Positions 47,155-56,606 are shown, counted from the first letter of the stretch. The stretch: DNA of 64,000 bases from DAITBA01 sp036824005 (GCA_036824005.1 DAITBA010000014.1:1-64000); one strand, 5' to 3'. Notes: generated by a model from the sequence alone, not told the origin. Translations and numbers: made by a program.

Positions 47155-48558
47155 CTAAACCAGATCGCGGACATCGACGAAGTGTCCGGCAATGCCCGCC
47201 GCCGCCGCCATTTGCGGGCTGACCAGATGGGTGCGCCCACCGGCGCCCTGGCGCCCCTCGAAATTGCGGTTCGAGGTCGACGCGCAACGCTCCCCCGGCT
47301 CGAGACGATCGGCATTCATCGCCAGACACATCGAACAGCCCGGCTCGCGCCACTCGAAACCGGCGGCGCGAAACACCTTGTCCAGACCTTCGCGCTCGGC
47401 CTGCTGCTTGACCAGCCCCGAGCCCGGCACCACCAACGCCTGCTTGACATTGGCGGCCACTCGGCGCCCCTTGATCACCGCCGCCGCCGCGCGCAAGTCC
47501 TCGATGCGCGAGTTGGTGCACGATCCGATGAAGATCCTGTCCAGCCTGATCTCACGCATCGGCGTGCGCGGTTTGAGCCCCATGTACTGCAAGGCACGCT
47601 CCATGCTGTCGCGCCTCACGGGGTCGTCCTCCCGGGCCGGATCCGGCACGTCGTCGTCGATGGCAACGACCATCTCGGGCGAGGTTCCCCACGTCACCTG
47701 CGGCCGGATCTTCGTCGCGTCCAGCTCGACGACGCGATCAAAGGGGGCCCCGGCGTCGCTGCGCAAGGTGCGCCAATGGGCAACGGCCCGCTCCCACATC
47801 TCTCCCGCGGGAGCCAAGGGACGCCCGCGGATGTAGTCGATGGTCGCATCGTCTACGGCGACCAGACCGCAACGCGCGCCGGCCTCGATCGCCATGTTGC
47901 AGATCGTCATGCGCCCTTCCATCGACAGCATTCGGATGGTGCTGCCGGCAAACTCGATGGCATACCCCGTGCCGCCGGCGGTACCGATACGGCCGATAAC
48001 GGCAAGCGCGACGTCTTTCGCCGACACACCCTTGCCCAGGCGGCCCTCGACGCGCACCAGCATGTTCTTCGACTTCTTCTGCAGCAGACATTGGGTCGCC
48101 AACACATGCTCGACTTCCGACGTACCGATGCCCTGGGCGAGACAGGCGAATGCGCCGTGGGTGCTGGTGTGCGAATCGCCGCAGACCACTGTCATACCGG
48201 GCAGCGTGGCCCCCTGCTCCGGGCCGATGACATGCACGATTCCCTGGCGGATGTCGTCCATGCGGAATTCGAGGATGCCGAACTCCGCGCAGTTGTTGTC
48301 AAGGGTATCCACCTGCAGGCGCGACACGGGATCGTCGATGCCGCGACGGCGATTGATGGTCGGCACGTTGTGGTCGGCCACCGCGAGATTGGCGTCGCGC
48401 CGCCAGGGCGCCCGCCCGGCCAATCTCAGTCCTTCGAACGCCTGCGGGCTGGTGACTTCGTGGACAAGATGGCGATCGATGTAGAGCAAGGCCGTGCCAT
48501 CGTCCTCAGTATGGACGACGTGGCTGATCCAGAGTTTGTCGTAGAGCGTCTGCAGCAT
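47155..48558 (-). CDS. leuC: 3-isopropylmalate dehydratase large subunit
   Basis: 467 residues from ATG 48558 (MLQTLYDKLW), the usual family start and length; an in-frame ATG at 48591 would add eleven atypical residues. Aconitase fold with 4Fe-4S cysteines in FIGSCTNSRIEDLRAA and in PGCSMCLAMN, plus VCGDSHTSTHGAF. First gene of the leuC-peptide-leuD-leuB run. Neither start has a strong ribosome site. Confidence 0.97.
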   Translation of the reverse strand: MLQTLYDKLWISHVVHTEDDGTALLYIDRHLVHEVTSPQAFEGLRLAGRAPWRRDANLAVADHNVPTINRRRGIDDPVSRLQVDTLDNNCAEFGILEFRMDDIRQGIVHVIGPEQGATLPGMTVVCGDSHTSTHGAFACLAQGIGTSEVEHVLATQCLLQKKSKNMLVRVEGRLGKGVSAKDVALAVIGRIGTAGGTGYAIEFAGSTIRMLSMEGRMTICNMAIEAGARCGLVAVDDATIDYIRGRPLAPAGEMWERAVAHWRTLRSDAGAPFDRVVELDATKIRPQVTWGTSPEMVVAIDDDVPDPAREDDPVRRDSMERALQYMGLKPRTPMREIRLDRIFIGSCTNSRIEDLRAAAAVIKGRRVAANVKQALVVPGSGLVKQQAEREGLDKVFRAAGFEWREPGCSMCLAMNADRLEPGERCASTSNRNFEGRQGAGGRTHLVSPQMAAAAGIAGHFVDVRDLV

Positions 48559-48643
48559 TGCACGCGCCGCGGCGGGCGGATCCTGAAACATTGAATTATT
48601 TCACAGTCGCTGCCCGCTGTCAGGGGCGCCGACGGCGACATGC

Positions 48644-49474
48644 CTACCTGCCGACGCGGGCCTGCTCGTACAGCGGCAGCACGCGGGCCGCGTAGGCCTC
48701 GAGGTCGCGCACGCGCGTGTCATGGGAAGGATGGGTCGACAGCCACTGAGGCGGCTGCCCGCCGCTGGAGGCTCCCATCTTGCGCCACAGGCTGATAGCC
48801 GCGCGCGGATCGTAACCACCGCGGGCAGCAAGCTCAACGCCCATGCGATCCGCCTCGGTTTCATGCAATCGCGAGTTCGGCCGCACCAGAGTAAGATCGG
48901 CAACCATTCCGACCAGATCCGTGCCGCCTTGGCCGAGGCCGGCGATCGCGCCGATGATGGAAACACCGATGCCGGCGGCCATCGCCTGCGATGCCCGCTC
49001 ACGCGCGTGCTCGCGCAACGCGTGGGCCATTTCGTGCCCCATGATCGCCGCCGCCTCATCGTCGGTAAGATTCAAGCGGTCGAACAATCCGGTATAGAAG
49101 GCGATCTTGCCACCCGGCATACACCAGGCGTTCAGTTCATTGGAGGTGACGACATTGACCTCCCACTGCCAAGCCGGCGCGTCACCGCGGAATGCCCGGG
49201 TGTGGGGTACGAGGCGCTGCGCGATGGCGCGCACCCGCTGCACGGTTGCCGCATCGCGGTTCAGCACCCCCTTCTGCTGTGCCTGCTGCAGAACCTGGCG
49301 ATAGGACTGGCTCGCCGCCTGGTTGATCTGCTCGCTCGACACAAGCATCGATTGACGCCGCTCGACGCCGATGGCGCCTGCTTGCGTCGTCTGCACGCTC
49401 TGGCAGGCCGACGCCAGCATCGCCGCGATCGCCAACGGCGCAAGCAACCGGAACCAACCGCTCATGCCCGCCAT
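48644..49474 (-). CDS. M48-family zinc metallopeptidase, lipoprotein
   Basis: 276 residues from ATG 49474. Lipobox LASAC near residue 22, so a lipid-anchored periplasmic protein. Zinc motif GHEMAHALREHARE (HEXXH) and the third ligand in LHETEADRMGVELAA, with the C-terminal STHPSHDTRVRDLE typical of LoiP/YcaL/BepA-like peptidases. These enzymes degrade or help mature outer-membrane proteins. No TPR domain, so closer to LoiP/YcaL than to BepA. Confidence 0.92.
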   Translation of the reverse strand: MAGMSGWFRLLAPLAIAAMLASACQSVQTTQAGAIGVERRQSMLVSSEQINQAASQSYRQVLQQAQQKGVLNRDAATVQRVRAIAQRLVPHTRAFRGDAPAWQWEVNVVTSNELNAWCMPGGKIAFYTGLFDRLNLTDDEAAAIMGHEMAHALREHARERASQAMAAGIGVSIIGAIAGLGQGGTDLVGMVADLTLVRPNSRLHETEADRMGVELAARGGYDPRAAISLWRKMGASSGGQPPQWLSTHPSHDTRVRDLEAYAARVLPLYEQARVGR

Positions 49475-49497
49475 GTTTCCAACGCCAATTCTCTCTG

Positions 49498-50652
49498 CTA
49501 ACGCTCCACCGGCGGCAGCGATGACACTCGGCTCCTGCCGCCAAGAACCAGGTATCCCGATAGCGCGAACAACGAGCCGACAGTATAAGTGAGTGCCGGA
49601 CCAAGCAGCTCCCAGGTGTAGCCACTGACCAAGCCGCCGACCATGCCGCCGCCGCCGAACGAGACGCCTGCGTACAGCGCCTGCCCGCGCGCCTGATGCC
49701 GGCCGCCGAACCACTGGCTGACCGCCGCCACGGCCGCCGCGTGATAGGCGCCGAAGGTCGCGCCATGCATCATCTGCGCGACGACGACGGCGCCGGGCAC
49801 TTCCACCGCCCAACCAATCAGGAGAAAGCGCACCACAGCGCAAAGGAAGCTAAATCGGAGAATGTCATGCAGGGAAAAGGATCGCAGCAGCCGCGGCATG
49901 TACATGAACACGCCGATCTCGACCACGACGCCGAGAGTCCACAGCGAACCCACCGCCGCCTTGCTGTAGGCATGGTCGACGAGATAGATGGACAGAAACA
50001 CGTACAGCGGTCCGTGTGCCGCTGCCATGAGGAAGCAGGCGCCGAGCAGGCGCAGCACTTCGGTGCGGCGCAGTATGGCGCGCAACGACACGTGATCGGC
50101 GTCGTGACGCAGCGGCGGCGCCTCCGGCACCAGCAGCGAGCACAGCATAATGCCGCCCAACAGCATCTGGCATACCCACAGTATCGTGCCGATGGGCATG
50201 CGGTCCAGCAGGTAACCCACGCCCAGCACCGCCGCGATGAAGCCGATCGACCCCCAGAGGCGGATCCTGCCGTAGCGAGTGACGGCGGTACCGAGGTGGC
50301 CGAGGGTCAGCGCCTCCACCAGCGGCAGCGCGGCGCTCCAGAAGAAGGCCAGGGCCGCCATGGCCGCGAACACGCCGGCGAAACTCCGCGTGGCGAAGAA
50401 GCCGGCAAATCCGACCACGCTCAGTACGGCGGCGGCGCGCACCACTGGCGTCTTGGCGCCGACGCGATCGGCGAGCCAGCCCCAGACGGCGGGCGCGACG
50501 ATGCGCGTCACCTGCATCAGCGACATCAGCACACCAATGTCCCATGCAGAGAATTGCAGCGACTGGAGGTAGAGACTGAAGTACGGCGCGAATGCGCCTA
50601 TGAAGGCGAAATAGAAGAAATAATACGCGGCGAGGCGCCAGTGAGGCAGCAT
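49498..50652 (-). CDS. MFS transporter, HcaT/nucleoside-symporter-like group
   Basis: 384 residues with about twelve helices. The N-terminus WRLAAYYFFYFAFIGAFAPYFSLYLQ region and GWLADRVGAKTPVVRAAAVL loop are typical of the MFS_1_like group that includes HcaT (3-phenylpropionate). The substrate cannot be told from sequence. It starts 45 bases after the YdcH-like gene on the same strand. Confidence 0.88.
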   Translation of the reverse strand: MLPHWRLAAYYFFYFAFIGAFAPYFSLYLQSLQFSAWDIGVLMSLMQVTRIVAPAVWGWLADRVGAKTPVVRAAAVLSVVGFAGFFATRSFAGVFAAMAALAFFWSAALPLVEALTLGHLGTAVTRYGRIRLWGSIGFIAAVLGVGYLLDRMPIGTILWVCQMLLGGIMLCSLLVPEAPPLRHDADHVSLRAILRRTEVLRLLGACFLMAAAHGPLYVFLSIYLVDHAYSKAAVGSLWTLGVVVEIGVFMYMPRLLRSFSLHDILRFSFLCAVVRFLLIGWAVEVPGAVVVAQMMHGATFGAYHAAAVAAVSQWFGGRHQARGQALYAGVSFGGGGMVGGLVSGYTWELLGPALTYTVGSLFALSGYLVLGGRSRVSSLPPVER

Positions 50653-50697
50653 CGGTCAACCGCCGGCGACCCGCCGGCGGGCAACGGGCAGCTGCGG

Positions 50698-50943
50698 TCA
50701 GCCGCGCTGTTCGCGCAGGACCGCGTACAACTCGTCCTTGATTTTGAGGCGCCGCTTTTTCATGTCCTCGAGATCGAAGTCGGTCACCGGCGCGTTCTCC
50801 TCCTCGATCCGGCTGACCTCGCTGTCGATCCGCTTGTACTCATCGCACAGCCGCGAAAAATGGGTATCGGCAGAACGCAGTCGATAAATTGTGTCCTTCA
50901 GGTCAGGAAACTCCTGCTCCAGCTCATGGGAAAGAAATGGCAT
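50698..50943 (-). CDS. YdcH-like (DUF465) small coiled-coil protein
   Basis: 81 residues from ATG 50943 (MPFLSHELEQEFPDL), about the family length. Two helices with HFSRLCDEYKRIDSEVSRIE and FDLEDMKKRRLKIKDELY, forming the DUF465 hairpin. Function unknown. Wide in proteobacteria. Confidence 0.9.
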   Translation of the reverse strand: MPFLSHELEQEFPDLKDTIYRLRSADTHFSRLCDEYKRIDSEVSRIEEENAPVTDFDLEDMKKRRLKIKDELYAVLREQRG

Positions 50944-51032
50944 CTTTGTTCTCGGCTTGAAAACTCCGCCCCGTGCGGCAGCGGACATCGGTTGGCAACA
51001 ACGGTAAATCTAACCTGCCCACCCCTGCCCGA

Positions 51033-52190
51033 TCAAGCCTCGTCGGGGTCGGGATCGTCGATGGCCGGGGCGGCGCCTGCGGCCGGCCCGACGGGGGCCT
51101 GCGCAGCAATCCTCGGCGTATCGCTCACCACGTCGCCGCACTGGGCGCGGTGGCGCAGGGCGTGGTCCATCAGTACGAGCGCCAACATCGCCTCGGCGAT
51201 GGGCGTGGCGCGGATCCCGACACAAGGATCGTGCCGACCGTGGGTCTCGAGCGTCACCGGCGCACCGTGGCGGTCGATGGAGCGGCGCGGCAGCCGGATG
51301 CTCGAAGTTGGTTTCACCGCCAGATGCACGAGAATGTCCTGGCCGGTGGCAATGCCGCCGAGTATGCCGCCGGCGTTGTTGCTGAGAAACCCCTGCGGCG
51401 TCATTTCGTCGGCGTGTTCGCTGCCCTTTTGCGTCACGCTGCCGAAACCGGCGCCGATTTCTACGCCCTTGACCGCATTGATACCCATCATGGCAAAGGC
51501 AATGTCGGCATCCAGCCGGTCGTATACCGGCTCTCCCCACCCGACCGGCACGTTCTCGGCGACGACGGTGATCTTCGCGCCGCAGGAGTCGCCCGACTTG
51601 CGCAGTGCATCCATGAATTCCTCCAACTGCGGCACGATCCCCGGGTCCGGCGCAAAGAAGGGATTTTGCGCGATTGCCTGCCTGCTCTTGAACTCGATGC
51701 GAATGGACCCAAGCTGGGACATCCAGCCGCGCACGACAACGCCATGACGCTCGCCCAGCCATTTCTTCGCGATGGCGCCAGCGGCAACGCGCACCGCCGT
51801 CTCGCGGGCGGACGAACGCCCGCCGCCACGGTAGTCGCGCAGACCGTACTTCTGCAGATAGGTGTAATCGGCATGTCCGGGCCGGAACGTATCCATGATA
51901 TTCGCGTAGTCCTTGCTGCGCTGGTCCTGGTTGCGAATGAGCAGGGCGATCGGGGTACCGGTGGTGAGACCTTCGAATACGCCGGACAGAATTTCTACCG
52001 TATCGGGCTCGCGTCGCTGTGTGACGTGGCGTGAGGTACCCGGCTTGCGCCTGTCCAACTCGACCTGGATATCGGCTTCGGACAATGTCAGTCCGGGAGG
52101 GCAGCCGTCCACTACGCAGCCGATGGCCGGACCGTGGGATTCGCCGAAGGACGTGACGCAGAACAGCTTGCCGAAGGTGTTACCGGACAT
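51033..52190 (-). CDS. aroC: Chorismate synthase
   Basis: 385 residues from ATG 52190 (MSGNTFGKLFCVTSFGESHG); the frame is open further upstream without family sequence. Signatures: GESHGPAIGCVVDGCPPG, RGGGRSSARETAVRVAAGAIA and SNNAGGILGGIATGQ. It makes chorismate from EPSP using reduced FMN, supplying trpFBA in this window. The last 20 residues are an Ala/Pro/Asp-rich tail beyond the usual end. Confidence 0.98.
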   Translation of the reverse strand: MSGNTFGKLFCVTSFGESHGPAIGCVVDGCPPGLTLSEADIQVELDRRKPGTSRHVTQRREPDTVEILSGVFEGLTTGTPIALLIRNQDQRSKDYANIMDTFRPGHADYTYLQKYGLRDYRGGGRSSARETAVRVAAGAIAKKWLGERHGVVVRGWMSQLGSIRIEFKSRQAIAQNPFFAPDPGIVPQLEEFMDALRKSGDSCGAKITVVAENVPVGWGEPVYDRLDADIAFAMMGINAVKGVEIGAGFGSVTQKGSEHADEMTPQGFLSNNAGGILGGIATGQDILVHLAVKPTSSIRLPRRSIDRHGAPVTLETHGRHDPCVGIRATPIAEAMLALVLMDHALRHRAQCGDVVSDTPRIAAQAPVGPAAGAAPAIDDPDPDEA

Positions 52191-52271
52191 CGTCGGTGCG
52201 GGCAGGGTGGCGTTAGGAACGTTCGACGAACCGAGTTTATCATAGCGCATATCTATCGACGGGAGCCGCAG

Positions 52272-52427
52272 TTGAACGGCAAATCCGCAAAGCGTCCGCT
52301 GCCTGCCCAATTGGAGCTGCTTGTGCAGCAGCGCCGGGCACGACAAGGCGCCGCCCCGAACCGCCTGCTCCAGCAGGACGCGCGCTGGCAGCGCTTCCAG
52401 CGCTACGTTTGGGACAAGAAGCGCTGA
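52272..52427 (+). CDS. Hypothetical 51-residue basic protein
   Basis: TTG 52272 follows GGGAG by six bases; the frame is open further upstream but inside the aroC region. The peptide is basic and hydrophilic (LPAQLELLVQQRRARQG, then LLQQDARWQRFQRYVWDKKR at the end) and could form a helix-rich DNA- or RNA-binding protein. I do not recognise a family. It ends 25 bases before the isoaspartyl peptidase gene, the likely operon partner. Confidence 0.45.
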   Translation: MNGKSAKRPLPAQLELLVQQRRARQGAAPNRLLQQDARWQRFQRYVWDKKR

Positions 52428-52452
52428 CGCCGCGCTGAAAGGCAGCGTCGAC

Positions 52453-53394
52453 ATGTACGCCATCGTCATCCACGGCGGTGCCGGTGACTGGCCCGCCCAG
52501 GAATGGCCGGCGGCGTTGACCGGTGTGCGCAATGCCGCCGAAGCAGGAATCGGAATTCTGGCCGCGCGCGGCAGCGCACTCGATGCCGTCGTCGCGGCAG
52601 TCGTGATGCTGGAGGAAGACCCGACATTCAACGCCGGCACCGGCGCCTGTCTCAACATCGATGGCGAGGTCGAACTGGATGCCTCGGTGATGGTGGGCGA
52701 TGGGCTGCGCGCCGGCGGCGTCGCCGCGTTGCAGAGGGTGCGCAATCCCGTCCTGGTCGCACGCAAGGTGATGGAAGAGACGGACCACGTCCTGCTCGCT
52801 GGCCAAGGTGCACAGGATTTTGCCCGCACCATGGGCTTCGCCGACTACGACCCCGTCACGGCACAGGCGCGGGCACGGCATGAGGAGCGGCGCGCCAAGC
52901 TGCTCAGTGGCCAATTGCACACCCTGCCGCGTCTGCGCCGAAGACTGCTGTTCGACTGCGAGCCGCGCGGCGGCACGGTGGGTGCGCTGGCTCTGGACAA
53001 GGGCGGCATCCTGGCGGCCGCCACCTCCACCGGTGGCGTCACCCTCAAGCTGCGCGGTCGGGTCGGCGATAGTCCGATCCCCGGCGCGGGCAACTACGCC
53101 TCGGACTGTGCGGCGGCATCGGCCACGGGACATGGCGAACTGGTCTTGCGCGCGCTGGCAACGAAGGTCCTCTGCGACCGCATCGCCGGCGGCCTGTCCG
53201 CGAAGCAAGCGGCACACAGCGTGTTGCGCGAGCTCGCCAAGGACACGCCGGCCGGGGTTGGGCTCATCGCCCTGGCGCGCAGCGGCGATATCGGCATCAT
53301 CCACGACACACCCGCCATGCCTCATGCATGGTTTCGCGCCGGCTCAGATGTAATCACGGTTGCGATGCACGCCACGTCATCGGCTGGAGACTGA
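52453..53394 (+). CDS. iaaA: Isoaspartyl peptidase / L-asparaginase (Ntn hydrolase)
   Basis: 313 residues from ATG 52453 (MYAIVIHGGAGDW). Self-cleaving Ntn enzyme: the predicted nucleophile is the Thr of GGTVGALALD, exposed when the chain cuts before it. Upstream LDASVMVGDGLRAGGVAAL and downstream GRVGDSPIPGAGNYA are family marks. It hydrolyses isoaspartyl peptides and asparagine. Its stop is two bases before the next gene start. Confidence 0.95.
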   Translation: MYAIVIHGGAGDWPAQEWPAALTGVRNAAEAGIGILAARGSALDAVVAAVVMLEEDPTFNAGTGACLNIDGEVELDASVMVGDGLRAGGVAALQRVRNPVLVARKVMEETDHVLLAGQGAQDFARTMGFADYDPVTAQARARHEERRAKLLSGQLHTLPRLRRRLLFDCEPRGGTVGALALDKGGILAAATSTGGVTLKLRGRVGDSPIPGAGNYASDCAAASATGHGELVLRALATKVLCDRIAGGLSAKQAAHSVLRELAKDTPAGVGLIALARSGDIGIIHDTPAMPHAWFRAGSDVITVAMHATSSAGD

Positions 53395-53396
53395 AA

Positions 53397-54185
53397 TTGC
53401 CGAAGTTCGCCGCCAACCTGTCCACGCTTTTCACCGAGTTGGAGTTCCCGGATCGATTCAAGGCTGCGGCGGATGCCGGCTTCAAGGCCGTGGAGTGTCA
53501 GTTTCCCTATGCCTGGGATCGGCACGACCTCGCCGATCGGCTTGCCGCACACCATCTCGAGCTTGTCCTGCACAACCTTCCGGCCGGTGACTGGGAGCAG
53601 GGCGAGCGCGGTATCGCCTGCCTGCCCAATCGCATTGGCGAGTTTCAGCAGGCCGTCGCGACGGCGATCGAATACGCCACAACGCTCGGCTGCACACGAT
53701 TGAACTGCCTGGCGGGCATCCCGCCCCCGGAGGCCGATCCGCGGCAGGTGCGGGACACCTTCGCGGCAAACCTCCGGTTCGCGGCAGACAGGTTAAAGCG
53801 GGCGGGTATCAGACTGCTGATCGAGCCGATCAACAATCGCGATATACCCGGCTTCTTTCTGAGTGCGACGCAACAGGCGCTCGACGTTATCGCGCGCACG
53901 GGCAGCGAGAACGTGCATCTGCAATACGACGTCTATCACATGCAGCGCACGGAAGGCGAGCTCGCGGCGACGATCAAGCGTCACCTGCCGCGCATCGCCC
54001 ACATCCAGATCGCAGACAATCCCGGGCGCGGTGAACCGGGCACTGGCGAGATCAACTACCCATTCCTGTTCCGCTGGCTGGACAACATCGGCTATGCTGG
54101 CTGGGTTGGCTGTGAGTATCGGCCCCGGAGCACGACTGGCGAGAGCCTCGGCTGGTTCGAACCCTACCGGCAGACACAACCCTAG
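53397..54185 (+). CDS. hyi: Hydroxypyruvate isomerase family protein
   Basis: 262 residues from TTG 53397, with GGAG eight bases upstream and two bases after the iaaA stop. TIM barrel of the AP-endonuclease-2/xylose-isomerase type: PKFAANLSTLFTELEF, LIEPINNRDIPGFFL, LQYDVYHMQRTEG and GWVGCEYRP match Hyi, with Glu and His metal ligands. It interconverts hydroxypyruvate and tartronate semialdehyde; the related 2-oxo-tetronate isomerase OtnI is an alternative. Glyoxylate carboligase and tartronate-semialdehyde reductase genes are not adjacent. Confidence 0.9.
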   Translation: MPKFAANLSTLFTELEFPDRFKAAADAGFKAVECQFPYAWDRHDLADRLAAHHLELVLHNLPAGDWEQGERGIACLPNRIGEFQQAVATAIEYATTLGCTRLNCLAGIPPPEADPRQVRDTFAANLRFAADRLKRAGIRLLIEPINNRDIPGFFLSATQQALDVIARTGSENVHLQYDVYHMQRTEGELAATIKRHLPRIAHIQIADNPGRGEPGTGEINYPFLFRWLDNIGYAGWVGCEYRPRSTTGESLGWFEPYRQTQP

Positions 54186-54195
54186 AAGGAGAAAC

Positions 54196-55269
54196 ATGGA
54201 ACCGCAGCGCATCGCCGTTATCCCGGGTGACGGCATCGGCAAGGAGGTCGTCCCTGAAGGACTGCGCGTGCTGCAGGCAGCGGCGAGCCGTTTCGGTCTG
54301 GCCTTCAGGTGGGACGGGTTCGACTGGAGCTGCGACTACTACCTCAAGCACGGCGTCATGATGCCCGAGGACTGGAAGGAGCAGATCGGCGGCCACGACG
54401 CCATCTTCTTCGGCGCCGTCGGCTGGCCGGCCAAGGTGCCAGACCACGTATCCCTTTGGGGCTCCCTGCTCAAGTTCCGGCGCGGGTTCGATCAGTACGT
54501 CAACCTGCGCCCGGTGCGCCTGATGCCCGGCGTGCCGACGCCGCTCGCCAATCGCAAGGTGGGCGAAATCGATTTCTATGTCGTGCGCGAGAACACCGAA
54601 GGCGAGTACTCCAGCATTGGCGGCCGCATGTTCGACGGCACCGAGCAGGAAACCGTGGTGCAGGAGAGCGTCTTCACCCGCCGCGGCGTAGACCGCATCA
54701 TGCGCTTCGCCTTCGAGCTGGCGGTCAGACGCCCGAAGAAGCATGTCACCTCCGCCACCAAGTCGAATGGCATTTCCATCTCCATGCCCTACTGGGACGA
54801 GCGCTTCGCCGCCATGGCCGCACGCTATCCCGACGTCCGCACCGATAGGTACCACATCGACATCCTGACCGCCCATTTCGTGCGCAACCCAGACTGGTTC
54901 GATGTGGTCGTTGCATCCAACCTGTTCGGCGACATCCTGTCCGACCTCGGGCCGGCGTGCACCGGCACGATCGGTATCGCACCCTCAGCCAACCTCAACC
55001 CGGAACGCCGGCATCCGTCACTGTTCGAGCCCGTACATGGTTCGGCGCCGGACATCTATGGCAAGGGCATCGCCAATCCGATCGGCCAGATCTGGTGCGG
55101 GGCCATGATGCTCGAACACCTCGGTCATCAGGACGCTGCCGCCGCAGTGATGCATGCCATCGAAACCGTGCTTGCCGAAGGCCCGCGCACACCGGACATG
55201 GGTGGCGAAGCAAGAACCGAAGACGTCGGCAAGGCAGTCGCTGCGGTCGTCGAGACTACAGCACGCTAA
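54196..55269 (+). CDS. ttuC: Tartrate dehydrogenase / D-malate dehydrogenase (TtuC/DmlA)
   Basis: 357 residues from ATG 54196, with AGAAGGAG just upstream. Beta-decarboxylating dehydrogenase family: GDGIGKEVVPEGLRVLQ, RENTEGEYSSIGGRMF, TSATKSNGISISMPYW, SNLFGDILSDLGPA and EPVHGSAPDIYGKG. The GRMFDGTEQE segment and W/YYLKHG near the N-terminus set it apart from LeuB. It oxidises tartrate, D-malate or related acids with NAD+ and Mn2+. It follows hyi by ten bases. Confidence 0.92.
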   Translation: MEPQRIAVIPGDGIGKEVVPEGLRVLQAAASRFGLAFRWDGFDWSCDYYLKHGVMMPEDWKEQIGGHDAIFFGAVGWPAKVPDHVSLWGSLLKFRRGFDQYVNLRPVRLMPGVPTPLANRKVGEIDFYVVRENTEGEYSSIGGRMFDGTEQETVVQESVFTRRGVDRIMRFAFELAVRRPKKHVTSATKSNGISISMPYWDERFAAMAARYPDVRTDRYHIDILTAHFVRNPDWFDVVVASNLFGDILSDLGPACTGTIGIAPSANLNPERRHPSLFEPVHGSAPDIYGKGIANPIGQIWCGAMMLEHLGHQDAAAAVMHAIETVLAEGPRTPDMGGEARTEDVGKAVAAVVETTAR

Positions 55270-55310
55270 GCCGGCAAGAGCTCGCCCTCCTGCTGCCGAT
55301 GCAAAGACCA

Positions 55311-56606
55311 ATGTCCCGCGTGCAGACTTCCCGCGACGAAGCGATCACACTTCTGCGGCGCATGTTCGAGGCCGCTATCGCCTCCGCCCAGCCAGCCGTA
55401 TGCCTGCCGCCGCACCTGCCCGCGCTGCCGCACGGGCGCCTGATCGTCATCGGCGCCGGCAAGGCCTCGGCCGCCATGGCCCGGGCGGTGGAGGATCACT
55501 GGCCGGGCGAATTGGCCGGCCTGGTGGTGACGCGCTATGGCTACGGCGTACCGTGCCGGCAGGTCGAGATCGTCGAGGCGGCGCACCCGGTGCCGGACGA
55601 GGCGGGACTCGCCGCCGCCCGAGGCATGCTGGAAATGGCAAGCCGGCTCACGGCCCGGGACGTAGTGCTCTGCCTGATCTCCGGCGGCGGCTCGGCACTT
55701 CTGCCGCTGCCAGCGGCGGGTCTGACCCTCGAGGACAAGCAACAGGTCAATCGCGCGCTGCTGCAATCGGGTGCCACCATCAGCGAGACGAACTGCGTGC
55801 GCCGCCACCTCTCCGTCATCAAGGGAGGGCGGCTGGCCGCGGCCTGTCATCCGGCACGCGTGGTTAACCTGCTGATCTCCGACGTTCCCGGCGACAATCC
55901 CATCGACATTGCATCCGGTCCGACCGTTCCGGACCCAAGCACCTGCGCCGATGCGCTGGCAATCGTCCGCCGCTATGGCCTCGCGTTGCCGGCGGCCGTA
56001 CTCGAATTGCTCGAATCCGGCCGTGGCGAATCGGTCAAGCCCGATGACCCGCGCATGGCCGGGATCGACACGCGCATCATCGCCGCACCGCAAATGGCGC
56101 TCGAGTCTGCCGCCGAAGTCGCCCGGGCCGCCGGCATCCCGGCCCACATCCTGGGTGATGCCATCGAAGGCGAAGCACGCGACGTCGGCAAGGCCATGGC
56201 AGGCATCGCATTGCAGGTGGCGCGCCGTGGCCAGCCCTTCGCGGCGCCCTGCGTGCTGCTATCCGGTGGCGAAACCACGGTCACGGTGCGCGGCAGCGGC
56301 CGGGGCGGGCGAAATGTCGAATTTCTTCTCTCCCTGGGCATTGCCCTGGCTGGTCATCCGGGCATCCATGCCCTGGCCGGCGACACAGACGGCGTCGACG
56401 GCCAGGAGGAGGTTGCCGGCGCCGTGCTCGCACCGGACAGCCTGGCGCGCGCATGGAGCCTGGGCCTGCGCCCCCAGGAAAGCCTCGCCGCCAACGACGG
56501 CCACGGCTTCTTCGGCGCGCTGGGCGACGCCGTGATCACGGGGCCGACGCTCACCAACGTCAACGACTTCCGCGCCATCCTTATCACGGACGACGCATCG
56601 GCATGA
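55311..56606 (+). CDS. ttuD: Glycerate 2-kinase, MOFRL family (GckA/TtuD type)
   Basis: 431 residues from ATG 55311; ATG 55299 would add four. Glycerate-kinase N-domain with VIGAGKASAAMA, LISGGGSALLPLPA and NLLISDVPGDNP, then the MOFRL domain (LLSGGETTVTVRGSGRGGRN, GDTDGVDGQEEVAGA). It phosphorylates D-glycerate to 2-phosphoglycerate; older annotation calls it hydroxypyruvate reductase. It starts 41 bases after ttuC and completes a tartrate or hydroxypyruvate to glycolysis route. Confidence 0.92.
   Translation: MSRVQTSRDEAITLLRRMFEAAIASAQPAVCLPPHLPALPHGRLIVIGAGKASAAMARAVEDHWPGELAGLVVTRYGYGVPCRQVEIVEAAHPVPDEAGLAAARGMLEMASRLTARDVVLCLISGGGSALLPLPAAGLTLEDKQQVNRALLQSGATISETNCVRRHLSVIKGGRLAAACHPARVVNLLISDVPGDNPIDIASGPTVPDPSTCADALAIVRRYGLALPAAVLELLESGRGESVKPDDPRMAGIDTRIIAAPQMALESAAEVARAAGIPAHILGDAIEGEARDVGKAMAGIALQVARRGQPFAAPCVLLSGGETTVTVRGSGRGGRNVEFLLSLGIALAGHPGIHALAGDTDGVDGQEEVAGAVLAPDSLARAWSLGLRPQESLAANDGHGFFGALGDAVITGPTLTNVNDFRAILITDDASA

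Noticed and set aside
49696..51747. 683-codon open frame antisense to the MFS gene, the YdcH-like gene and aroC
   Set aside because: Low-complexity translation, no ribosome site, and it covers three recognised genes on the other strand.
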